This document shows positions 22,570 to 31,531 of a DNA stretch of 64,000 nt, in pieces. The DNA is taken from the NCBI GenBank assembly GCA_009829735.1, contig CM020618.1, forward strand, positions 7,008,627-7,072,626, in the 5' to 3' direction. The first letter of the stretch is position 1, and each line of letters opens with the position of its first letter. The notes below the pieces were generated by a model, which was not told the origin of the DNA, did no database searches, and worked only from the letters and a program-made list of their open reading frames with translations. This DNA is from Pyropia yezoensis (lineage: Eukaryota; Rhodophyta; Bangiophyceae; Bangiales; Bangiaceae). A program made the translations under genes and the position numbers.

Positions 22570-22860
22570 CACAACCCTGGACGGGGTGCCGCCGCCTCTG
22601 CTTCTGCCGCCCCCACCGCTGCTTCTGCCGCCGCCACCGCTGCTTCTGCCGCCGCCATCGCTGCAGCTGTCGCCGCCGCCGTCGCCGCTGCCACGGCCGC
22701 CGCCGCCACGTCTCCTGCCGCCCCCGCTGCCACTGCTCTTGCCGCCGCCGACGCCGTCGCGGCTGCCGCCGCCGCTGCTGCCGCCACCGTCGCTGCTGCC
22801 GCCGCCGCCGCCACCGTCGCCGGCTCCCCCAGTCCCCACCCCTACCCCTCCCCGCCCTCC
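22570..22860. repeat. (GCC/GCT)n simple-sequence tract
   Basis: Imperfect tandem triplets such as GCCGCC and GCTTCTGCC, with an inner period of about 24 bp near 22600-22660. It is open in most frames, giving polyproline/polyleucine on + and Gly/Ser or Ala runs on -. Coding status cannot be judged from openness. Confidence 0.8.
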
Positions 22861-24067
22861 TGGACCGCCCATCCACGCCCCAGCCCTGCCTGTCGGCGCC
22901 TGTGCGGCCACGCTGCCGCCGCTGCCGCGGCCGGCGACCCCACCGCCGCCCTTGCCGCCATTCACGCGCGTTGGGCCGTGGCTAGTGTCTCCCGTTCGCC
23001 CAACCCGCCCCCCCCCCCTCCCCGCGCCCGGATTCTCCTTGCAACAACCGCGGCTTCTTTCCCCCTGCGGGTGGCCGGCGGGCCGCGCGGTCGTCACTTC
23101 CGCTTTCCGCGTCGGGCGGGCGTCGTCAGTGACGGACAAGCTGCCCGCTTGCGGCGTCCGTGGCTTGCGCGGCGTCGTCGGCACGGACGAGACGCGGAGA
23201 GGGCCGCCCCCGTCGACGATGGGGCGATCCCCGCCGCTGCCGCCTGGCGGAGGGGGCGCTTTCGCTTGCGGTGGCGCCCCCCGACGGCAGCGCCGGTCCC
23301 CGCCACACACCGAGCCACCGCCGGCAGTGCGCCGTCGGCACGCGCCCCGGCGGTCGGGGGCGGTCTGCAAAGGCGGCATGCCGTTGACAGGCGGGCCCCC
23401 CGCGGCAGGGGCCGCCGCCCGCCACGCGCCACGTGGTGCTCCCGCGGTGGTGGGCAGGGTTGATATATTTTGCGAAAGCATCCATCGTTAGTAAAATCAT
23501 GCAATAATTATTGAAAACGTTTTTGATAGTTATCGCCCAGGAGTCACGTGTTAGGATGACAGCAATGAATTAACCACGTCGTGCTCAGCACGAGCCGCCT
23601 AACGAGCTGCGGACACGGCTTTCGGAAAGGGCGTAGAGCCTACATTGGGCCGCGTAGTACGCAGGCGGCGGAGAACGTGCCGCGTAGGGCGGCCGCACCC
23701 GCCGTGTACAGTACGCCGCGGAGGATGTGAAGTCCTAGTCGGCGTACGTAGCTCCTATCGTCCTCGAGGTGTGGGTCTGGATCTTGGCTGGGCACGCTGC
23801 CGTACTGTCTCGCGGGTACGTATACAGTTCCGAAGACGACGACAGGGTGCGGCACTGCCGCGTGATCAGGCGGTCCGGTCTGGTCTGATGGGCCTCCGAG
23901 CCGACACGTGGTGGAACACGTGGACGTCTGATAATCAATATCGTTCCGGTTCTTCTGACGTTATTTTTTTCTGATAATTTACTCGATAATTTTGACTCAA
24001 TGATTATCGTCTCTCAACCCTGGTGGTGGGCTGACCTGCAGGGCGGACGTCGACGCCGCGGGCGGAC
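22861..24067. other. Host-like DNA, GC-rich then AT-rich
   Basis: Up to about 23480 the sequence remains GC-rich and low-complexity. From 23490 the composition drops, with an AT-rich stretch at 23930-24010 containing GATAATCAAT and AATGATTATC in loose inversion. No gene is identified. Confidence 0.4.
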
Positions 24068-24687
24068 GTGCTGTGCCGCATGGGCGCCCTTCGCCCCGAC
24101 GCGCTCGCCGCGGCGCCCGACTGGGCGACCGTGCTGCCCAAGCATCCGGACGACTCCCCTGCGGAGGTGTCGCGCGCGGAGCTTGTCAAGAGCACCACGG
24201 AAGCTACGCGATGCGGCGTGTATGAGCCAGGACGTGCGCATCCTGCTGGTGTCGCTGGCTGCGTCCTCTGGAATGGGCAAGAGCCACCTGTTGCAGCTGC
24301 TGGCGCGGTGGCGTGCGGGTGGCTTTTCTGAGCGCGCTTTTGATGATCCCGCGCTTACGTCATGGGCTGCCTCGGTGGTCTTCTTTGGCATCAACTTCAA
24401 CAGCGGCTTCCAGGTCACCGAGAGAGAGGTGGGGCTGCTAAGGAAGGGGCTTCTTGATGTCAAGCACCTGACCGCTTTGCGACTCGTTTTCTTGGAGCTG
24501 GCGGCCCTGTCTGAGCCCGTCGAGACGTTCAGGGGCTTCATAAAGTGGATCACGGGGGCACTGTGGTCCGGCAGTCGATCCAAGAAGCTGATTCGGCGCG
24601 AAGCGAGGGCCCTGGTAAAGGCGTGCGCTGGACGCGGGCCCTGCATGCCCTGGTAGTCCTACTCATGTACGATTCAGCCAAGGTCAT
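24068..24687 (+). pseudogene. Fragment of a Crinkler/RHS-type P-loop NTPase
   Basis: The translation contains a Walker A motif, SGMGKSHLLQLL (about 24270-24305). Two strand-like segments follow (SVVFFGINFNSGF, then the FRGFIKWITGALW region), and a hydrophobic stretch just before 24688 matches the Walker B region of the full-length gene at 41882-45292. It resembles that gene in motif order but is clearly a different paralogue. It is incomplete: element C begins at 24688 and the remainder does not reappear beyond C. It is treated as a broken effector-type gene and not examined further. Confidence 0.6.
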
Positions 24688-25156
24688 TGTGGCAAAAACC
24701 ACTTACACACACGGCACTCAAGTTGGGGCGGAGTACAAGGGCTGCCTCCCGTGTCGGGGGAACCGGAAGAAGTGCAAGTCGCACACACTCTATCCCTGCT
24801 GTGGTGCAATCCCCCCACTGACAAACAAGAAGATGGTGTGTGGTCCAACAGTTTCTTGGTCGGGACGGGGACGCAGAGCCAAGCCCCGCTGTCCCCCCCC
24901 TTATCCCCCCAGGGTCCCCTCAGAATCTCGCCGCTCAGAATCTCCCACCCCAGCACCTGCCCACCGGGCCACACGAAAATTCAAGACGATAAATGCAGAA
25001 AACCCTCAAATCCAAGTTGGATTTACTACTAAGCTAACTTTCCCAAACTTAGGGAATATGGACCCAAATGCAGGGGGAGGAACGGATCAGGCTAGTGGCC
25101 TGCCGCCCCTTGCATGGCACGTGTTGCCCCCCTACCTGGGGGTCAATACTGCCACA
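24688..25156 (-). repeat. 3' LTR of element C
   Basis: It aligns with 33593-34062. Ends on its own strand are TGTGGCAG and TTGCCACA. It contains a 17-bp palindrome around TCCAAGTTGGA near 25010-25025 that is also present in the 5' copy. Confidence 0.93.
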
Positions 25157-25493
25157 CTCCCCTCTCCTCAGTTCCGACCGACCCGGTCGGCCCTGTGAGG
25201 GGGTGCGTAAACGCACGTCTCGGCGTTGGGGGCGCGACTTGCTGTCCCCCCTTGAGTACGTAACGCGGATGTGGAGGCGGTCACGTTGACCGCCCCTCTC
25301 CTCAAGCTTGCCCACTCGGCAGCTTGCTCTCCTCAGTTCGCACTTCACCATCACCACCACATCCCCTCACCTTCCCCTGGGCCGCCCCACGCTGGGGAGG
25401 CCACCCGTCCACCCACGATCCGAGTCCCCCTCAACTCGAGGCGGGTCTCGTGCCGCTGTAGCCAGGGCGTCTATCCCCAACTTGGGGAGAGCC
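25157..25493 (-). other. Polypurine tract and leader of the C antisense ORF
   Basis: The first ~18 bases (CTCCCCTCTCCTCAGTTC on +) are purine-rich on the element strand and touch the 3' LTR, as expected for the plus-strand primer. A second CCCTCTCCTCAAG stretch lies near 25294-25308. The remainder is the 5' leader of the antisense gene, with a 15-bp palindrome CCCCAACTTGGGG near 25476. Confidence 0.7.
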
Positions 25494-27458
25494 ATGGCGA
25501 CCCCGGGGGTGGAGACGGGCTCCCTCGATGAACGTATGGAGGACACCTCCTTCGGTGCAGCGCCCGCCGGGACTTCCGGCGGGGGCTCCGCGATCGCTCC
25601 GGGGGATGGGACTCCCGCGTCACCCGGCTTTGGGTTGACGGCGGGATCTCCCCCGGAGGCGGGACAAGTTGTCCCGCGTGAGGCCTTGGGGCGGTGGTTT
25701 TACCCCGCTTGGCCTCTGTATGAGGAGGGGTTGACTGTTCTTCGCTGTGGCCGACTTGGCGCAGCGATTGGTCGGGTATGGGACCGCCTACGGGAGAAGG
25801 ATCCCCGTAGGGTCGGGTTCCCTGCCGGCTCCAGGACGGACCAGTTTGTATTCCTGGACGATGAGGAGGTCGAGGACGTTCAACGGGCCAAGGCCATGGT
25901 GGACCGCGGGGGAGCTATCCCGGGTCCCGGCGCCTTGCCGACCTTTACTTGGGACGCGGTGGCAACTCGTCCCCCGTACTTTCACGAGGCCGATCCGCAC
26001 ACTCATCATTTTGATGTGCGGATGGAGAAGGACTTTCGGCAAGGTCCCTACTTGGTGACCTCGGCTCAACTTGATTTTTCTCAGCAGTCTGCTGCCAGTA
26101 AGGAGCAGTACTATCCGAAGAAGCCCGAGTGGTGGCCTCAAGTTGAGGTCCCCTACGGGTTCCCGGCGTTGTTGCCACGGTTGCTTGACCACTTCGGCTC
26201 CGTCATGTTGACGGCTAGCCCAACCCATCTGGTGTGGGCCATGTTGGCCACCCAGTGGCTCCTCGAGGTCATGTCGACCTGGGTGTCCTGTGTCCAGCGG
26301 CGGGGGATGCTTTGGCATCTTCCCCTCCGGCTTATCCAAGGTTTGGAACAGCTCACCTCTCAGCTAGTTGCTGAGGGGTGCTCATCAGGACAACTCACTC
26401 TACTTGAGGAGATGCTCCGCCTCCACAAGCTTATCGAGTGGGAGAGCATTGAGCACAAGTTGCGCCGCCCCACTCGTGGGCTCAACGACGATGGCGCACT
26501 TCGCCAGTTCGTATGGGTAGCTCGTGAGCTTCACGACGGCCGTGTGGTACTACGAGAGGGGTTGGGCATCGGGGACTACCCGTATGCCCCGGAAGTGTAT
26601 CGCCACACTGCGCCACCCCCGGACAAGGCCATAGTTATGGCCGTGCCCTCACATGATGACCATATGACTCAACCCACTGCGGGGGCCCCGAGTAGGGGTC
26701 GCAGTTACATCCGGGCACCGCCACCTCGGCGTGCCCCTCCACTTCCTCCTGTCCCCTACCAGCCACACGGGGACATCCCGATTAGCGTGGCCGTTGAGTC
26801 GTCCACCCCGGTGTCCCCCAACTTGGGGGCAACCCTCCTGACGGTATACCCCAAGTTGGTGTTACCGCCCGCGCCTCTAACCTCGGAGATGATGATCACC
26901 ACGTTGGTGCGCACCATTTCCTGGTTGGCCGCGTCGACTGCAACCCTTCAAACTTCCGAGACTCCTCAACTTGAGGAGCGCGTTCGTACTGCAGTGGCGA
27001 CCGCGAGCAGCGAGTCGGTGGCGGAGTTTATGACGGCCGAGTTGGCTCTCATCGGGGCTATTATGCCCCAGCCAGCCCCACTTGGGCGTGGCAAACGTCG
27101 GGCGAGCCGGGCATACTCGCCTCCTCGCCGTCGTCGCCGACGCTCGCGGCGCTCTCCCCCCGTGTCGGAAGACGAGTTGACTTACTCCGTCTCGGAGTCC
27201 TCGACTCAGTCAGAGTCGGAGTCGGTCCGGCGTCTGCGTCGCCAACTTGCGCGCAAGACTAAGCAGAAGAGCACCCGCGGTCGTCGCCACTTGCGCGACC
27301 ATGAGTGGCGCGACGGGTCCGACTTGGAGCCGCCGGGCCCTCCGACTGGTGGGGAGCTTATCGCCGTGGGTCTCGCCGCTCGCCTCCACGTGAGGGCGAG
27401 GGCCGTGGGGTTGGAGAGTCTAGCATGCATGCCTAGTTGGCAGCTGCCTTTGTTGTGA
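25494..27458 (+). CDS. Element C antisense ORF, best-preserved member of the new family
   Basis: The frame is open from 25308, but the ATG at 25494 (MATPGVETGSLDER) is preferred because the preceding codons are low-complexity; this gives about 655 residues. The N-terminus is Gly/Pro/Ala-rich. The central domain spans roughly residues 130-370, with PPYFHEADPHTHHFDV, DHFGSVMLTASPTHL (about 232) and RRGMLWHLPLRLIQGL (about 268), and is rich in aromatic residues and helices. A helical C-terminal region (TSEMMITTLVRTISWLAAS) and an Arg/Ser-rich basic segment (SPPRRRRRRSRRSPP) follow; the latter could serve as a nuclear signal or bind nucleic acid. The start lies about 340 bp inside the 3' LTR and the end is 90 bp from the pol stop, tail to tail. 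The function is unknown. Confidence 0.75.
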   Translation: MATPGVETGSLDERMEDTSFGAAPAGTSGGGSAIAPGDGTPASPGFGLTAGSPPEAGQVVPREALGRWFYPAWPLYEEGLTVLRCGRLGAAIGRVWDRLREKDPRRVGFPAGSRTDQFVFLDDEEVEDVQRAKAMVDRGGAIPGPGALPTFTWDAVATRPPYFHEADPHTHHFDVRMEKDFRQGPYLVTSAQLDFSQQSAASKEQYYPKKPEWWPQVEVPYGFPALLPRLLDHFGSVMLTASPTHLVWAMLATQWLLEVMSTWVSCVQRRGMLWHLPLRLIQGLEQLTSQLVAEGCSSGQLTLLEEMLRLHKLIEWESIEHKLRRPTRGLNDDGALRQFVWVARELHDGRVVLREGLGIGDYPYAPEVYRHTAPPPDKAIVMAVPSHDDHMTQPTAGAPSRGRSYIRAPPPRRAPPLPPVPYQPHGDIPISVAVESSTPVSPNLGATLLTVYPKLVLPPAPLTSEMMITTLVRTISWLAASTATLQTSETPQLEERVRTAVATASSESVAEFMTAELALIGAIMPQPAPLGRGKRRASRAYSPPRRRRRRSRRSPPVSEDELTYSVSESSTQSESESVRRLRRQLARKTKQKSTRGRRHLRDHEWRDGSDLEPPGPPTGGELIAVGLAARLHVRARAVGLESLACMPSWQLPLL

Positions 27459-27547
27459 GAGTGTAAGGGTCAGGGCTGTAGTCAAAAGCCACTCTGCGTA
27501 CCACATCGACTTGAAGCACTCTCTTGGCACTGCTACGCAGCCTTCAC

Positions 27548-30436
27548 TCACGTTGAGGGAGGGCTGTTAGGGTCTATCTCATTCCGGCCACAGTATGCCG
27601 GGACCTTCTCAGCGGGAAGGTTCTCCACATATTCCCACGTATCATCCTTGGCTTTGTAGCCGAACCAACGCACCCTCAACATGAGGCGGTCAGTGTCCTC
27701 ATCCCAGCCGTGGTCGATGAACTTATCGAAGACGTACTCCTGCGGGCCCTGTTTGGCCGCGGGCAGTGAGGGGAGGCGCCACGCTTCCAACGCACGCGCC
27801 CAAGCTGGGTCGTCTGCAGGCAGTGGTGCAACTTTGACCACGTCCTGTCCGTTCACTGTGCGGACCCCATCGTCACTTTCGATGGTGAAACGCCGCCCAT
27901 CAGTACGAAGGACCTGGTACGGCCCCTTCGTCTGGAATACCAACTTACCCCAAGTTGGGGTGTGTGAGTGAACCAGTACCCAGTCACCCTGCTCGGGGTC
28001 GTGTTTGGCGTTGCGCATGTTTTTGTCAAAGGTACGCTTGTAGCGCTTTTGTGCTTTGTCCATCTCAGCCCTGACTTTAGGGATGAGCTTTTCAAGCCTA
28101 GCAGCGACCTCCGCCTTAGTCTCAGTAGAAATAGGCGTACTGCCACCATCCTCCCTAGTTGGGAGCGGCCGCCGCATGGCAATAGACCGCACGCGACGGG
28201 GGGTCACGAAAGCGAGGGGTACTTCCCCGGTAGATGAGTGAACCTGCGAATTGTAGGCAGTGGTAAGAATAGAAATGTATTGGTCCCACGTTTTCATGTG
28301 CTCACTCACATAGTGGCGCAGCTGCCGAGCAATAGTTTTGTCGAAGCGCTCCACCTGCCCATTAGTTTGTGGGTGGTAGGGGGTGGCATAGTTTGCCTCA
28401 ACCCCCCACATATCCAGCACCCCCTGAAACAGTACGGACGCAAATTTCGGTCCATTGTCCGATAGTGTACTATCCGGAATGCCATACGCGGCAACCCAGT
28501 GATCTAGGAAGGCTGACACGACCGACATGGCCGTGATCTCTGCCAGTGGGATCGCTCGCGTAAGTTTCGTGAAGCGGTCACAGATAACCAGGAGGTACTG
28601 GTTGCCCTCCTCGGTCACTGGCAGTGGCCCAAGGATGTCCATTGCCAACGCGGCAAAGAGCTCCTTGGCCGGGAACAGTAGCATAGCCGTAGTAGGCCGC
28701 CGTTCCATCAGACGGTTCTGCCCACAACTTGTGCAGGCAGCCACCCAACTGTAGATGTCCACCACCCTGGACGGCCAGTAGTACCTGGTCCTCAGGGTCT
28801 GGTACAGTTTACTAGACCCCAGGTACCCACCTGTGGGAGCGTTATGCTCCCTCTCAAGGATACTGTCCTTGAGGGATGCGGGGACGACAAGTTGTTCGGT
28901 CCCCTGGAATACCCCCCTCCTCATGAGGAGGCCAACGTCTCCCAAAAAGAACCATGTCTCCGCCACTGTATCCAGTGTATCCCTCTGCGACTTGCAGAAG
29001 GGATCCTCGGCCTGGGCCTTCACCACCTCGTCCAGGGACAGGGGCAAGTACTTCTTGTTCCCTGGCGCCTCGGGGTTCAACGCCTGACCCGAGCGCGTGA
29101 CTACCCCCACGATGGGGATGTCCTCATCGACTGGGTTAGTGTCCAGCCCCTCGCTAGGTACCCGAGAAAGGCCGTCGGCAAGGGCATGTTGCCTGCCAGG
29201 TCGGTACTCAATAGTAAAGTTGAAGGGTGCCAGTCGCACCCTCCACCTGTTGAGGCGTGTGTTCGTGCAATCCGTCTTGAAGATAAACTGCAACGCGCGG
29301 TGATCGCAGCGGATGAGGAACTTCTCACTCTCTAGGTAGTGACGAAGTGACGTCACCGCCAACACCACTGCGAGTCCTTCCAGCTCGGTGACTCCATAGT
29401 TCTTCTCAGCCGAGTTCAGCCCCTTGCTGAAGTATCCCCCCGGCAAATACTCCTTGTCCGGCTGCTGCTGAAGCAGTACACAACCAAGTTGGTCGTAGCT
29501 AGCGTCCACATCCAGGATGTAGTGGCCTCCCAACCTGGAAATAGCCAGGATAGGGGGCTTCAGCAGAAGGTCCCGAAGAGTCTCAAAGGATTCCTGCTCC
29601 ACCCGACTTGGGGGAGGCAGGTGCTTCGGTAGCGTTGAGCTCACTAGCTCATTCAGCGGCTTCGCCACCTTGGCGAAGCCCTTGGTGAAACGTCGGTACA
29701 CGTTACACATCCCGAGGAAGCTCCTTATCTGGGTCTGGGTCCGGGGGTACTGAGCCTCACGGATGGCCCTCAAGTTCTTCTCGTTGACACTGAGGCGCCC
29801 CGGTCGGACAACATGTCCCAAGTACTCCACCTCTTGAGTGAAGAGGTGGCACTTACTCGCCTTCAGTGACACACCGCCGTCAGCAAGTAGATTGAACACC
29901 TGGCCAAGATGGCCAATGTGTTCCTCCGGACTTCGGGAGAACACAAAGATATCGTCTAGGTACACGAGACAGATCTGCCACCGTACTCCGGCCAGAATCA
30001 TGTCCATGGCGCGCTGGAAAATTGCCGGCGTGCTACTTAGTCCGAACGGTAGTCGCTTGCCCTGGTAGGTACCACAGTGACAGGTAAAGGTAGTTTTATG
30101 CCTGTCTTCCGGGGCAATGGGAATTTGCCCGTACCCCGCGTTACAGTCAAGGGAAGAGAACACGATAGCCTCCCCCAGAGAGCCCAGACAGTCGTCCATC
30201 CTGGGTAGGGGATAACTGTCCTTCACCGTGCTCTCGTTGAGCTTACGGTAGTCGATACAGAACCGTGGGGTCCCATCAACTTTGGGGACAATAACCACCG
30301 GACTCGCGCACTTGGCGTTGCTGGCCTCGATCACATCAAGGGCCTCCATGCGGGCAACTTGCTCCTTAACGAGGGCCCTTAAACGGGGTCCTCCCCTATA
30401 CGGTTGTTGGCGTATAGGGGGTGCACCGGGCTTCAA
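27548..30436 (-). CDS. Element C pol: RT, RNase H, integrase, chromodomain
   Basis: An uninterrupted 962-codon frame. The RT palm has FCIDYRKLN and the active-site YLDD in CLVYLDDIFVFS (about residues 155-170). RNase H has YILDVDASYDQLGC. The integrase zinc module comes next (EREHNAPTGGYLGS, then CTSCGQNR). The integrase core has AMDILGPLPV, LSDNGPKFAS and QTNGQVERFDKT. A GPY/F-like segment (TKGPYQVL) precedes a C-terminal chromodomain (YVFDKFIDHG, LRVRWFGYKAKDDTWE). The polyprotein makes and inserts the cDNA. The frame lies in a separate register from the protease upstream (30461-31531). It is the best-preserved pol in the window. Confidence 0.95.
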   Translation of the reverse strand: MKPGAPPIRQQPYRGGPRLRALVKEQVARMEALDVIEASNAKCASPVVIVPKVDGTPRFCIDYRKLNESTVKDSYPLPRMDDCLGSLGEAIVFSSLDCNAGYGQIPIAPEDRHKTTFTCHCGTYQGKRLPFGLSSTPAIFQRAMDMILAGVRWQICLVYLDDIFVFSRSPEEHIGHLGQVFNLLADGGVSLKASKCHLFTQEVEYLGHVVRPGRLSVNEKNLRAIREAQYPRTQTQIRSFLGMCNVYRRFTKGFAKVAKPLNELVSSTLPKHLPPPSRVEQESFETLRDLLLKPPILAISRLGGHYILDVDASYDQLGCVLLQQQPDKEYLPGGYFSKGLNSAEKNYGVTELEGLAVVLAVTSLRHYLESEKFLIRCDHRALQFIFKTDCTNTRLNRWRVRLAPFNFTIEYRPGRQHALADGLSRVPSEGLDTNPVDEDIPIVGVVTRSGQALNPEAPGNKKYLPLSLDEVVKAQAEDPFCKSQRDTLDTVAETWFFLGDVGLLMRRGVFQGTEQLVVPASLKDSILEREHNAPTGGYLGSSKLYQTLRTRYYWPSRVVDIYSWVAACTSCGQNRLMERRPTTAMLLFPAKELFAALAMDILGPLPVTEEGNQYLLVICDRFTKLTRAIPLAEITAMSVVSAFLDHWVAAYGIPDSTLSDNGPKFASVLFQGVLDMWGVEANYATPYHPQTNGQVERFDKTIARQLRHYVSEHMKTWDQYISILTTAYNSQVHSSTGEVPLAFVTPRRVRSIAMRRPLPTREDGGSTPISTETKAEVAARLEKLIPKVRAEMDKAQKRYKRTFDKNMRNAKHDPEQGDWVLVHSHTPTWGKLVFQTKGPYQVLRTDGRRFTIESDDGVRTVNGQDVVKVAPLPADDPAWARALEAWRLPSLPAAKQGPQEYVFDKFIDHGWDEDTDRLMLRVRWFGYKAKDDTWEYVENLPAEKVPAYCGRNEIDPNSPPST

Positions 30437-30460
30437 CTCGATCCGGTGTTGGGTGGCTCT

Positions 30461-31531
30461 CTAGAGTCCCAATTGACCATCCCACAACTTGTGATATTGG
30501 TCCAAGAGATGTTCAACTTGAACCCTCAACCTGGGTGGAACACTCTCCATGTTCACATGGGGCCGAGGAGAGGCGGCCGACTTGGCTTGGTGCTTCTCCT
30601 TTTCGGACTTCGGGTCGCTACTCGCGCCCGCGTTGAGGGTGACCGCTGCTACCGGTCCCTCATGTTGGTCGATATAGCCGAACTTGGCTCCCGACTTGAA
30701 GAACTTGGGCGACGAGCTCAGGTTCATAACCTGGATCCTCCACGGGACCCCGGCTTTGGAGTCCATCGTGCCAAGGGCAACATGCACTTGGTGCTTGCGA
30801 GCAAGACGGGGGTGAGGGTGCACCAACCCGTTCCCCGTATAATCAGTTACAACGTCAACGTGCGCCACCGAGTTGGGGGGCACCGTGACTTCACGGGCTA
30901 AGCGAAGGGTAGCAGTAACCCCTTCTCTCACAGAGCAACCAGGATTAGACTGTGAGACTGTCACAGGAGCCACAGACTTTCCCTTACCAAGGATGGGGAT
31001 GGTCTCCCCATTCATCAACTTGACCCAATACTCTGGGCCACAAATCAAAGGCACTTGTGTTACAACATAAGGGGTACCCAGAAGCAGGGGTACCGATATA
31101 TTCTCAACTACACCATAGGTCACGTCGACCTCATGGGTCCCCAACCTAGTTGGTAGGGTCACGGCACCAACGATGGCAAGTACCCAACCATTGATGTCAA
31201 TCATATGGTCAGCTTTGGACCTCCAGCGTTGGAGCTTCACCTCCTTTGGTAATAGCGACTTGCGTATCAAGGAGGCTCCTGACCCAGTATCAAGCACGAT
31301 ACGGGCACAACAGGCACGGCCGGGGGCTAGTTGCACCCGTCCAGCCACCTGGAAGTTCTCACCCGTCAGCACCGCGATGACCCGACGTGGGTTTACGTTC
31401 TTGGGGAGTCCTACCCGAGGTGGGCGGACTCCCTTAGGTCGCCGCAGTATCCGGCAGGGTTGGTTCGTCCTCTTGACCCACTTGGCCGAGGCTGCCGATG
31501 TGAGCTTAGGACGGCCAGCTCCATTGGTCAT
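30461..31531 (-). CDS. Element C retropepsin region
   Basis: A 356-codon frame. The aspartic protease signature is ARIVLDTGSGASLIRKSLLP (about residues 78-97), with hydrophobic flap and strand segments after it. The first ATG (31531) overlaps the gag stop in an ATGA arrangement, and GGGAAAC lies just upstream. The protein can therefore be reached by -1 recoding from gag or by re-initiation. The protease processes the gag and pol polyproteins. It resembles the protease regions of elements B and E (VLDTGxGPxLxRxxLLP). Confidence 0.88.
   Translation of the reverse strand: MTNGAGRPKLTSAASAKWVKRTNQPCRILRRPKGVRPPRVGLPKNVNPRRVIAVLTGENFQVAGRVQLAPGRACCARIVLDTGSGASLIRKSLLPKEVKLQRWRSKADHMIDINGWVLAIVGAVTLPTRLGTHEVDVTYGVVENISVPLLLGTPYVVTQVPLICGPEYWVKLMNGETIPILGKGKSVAPVTVSQSNPGCSVREGVTATLRLAREVTVPPNSVAHVDVVTDYTGNGLVHPHPRLARKHQVHVALGTMDSKAGVPWRIQVMNLSSSPKFFKSGAKFGYIDQHEGPVAAVTLNAGASSDPKSEKEKHQAKSAASPRPHVNMESVPPRLRVQVEHLLDQYHKLWDGQLGL

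Noticed and set aside
22526-23491. Long Pro-rich + frame and Gly-rich - frames as genes
   Set aside because: The openness follows from (GCC)n simple sequence, all frames are similarly open, and no domain is present.
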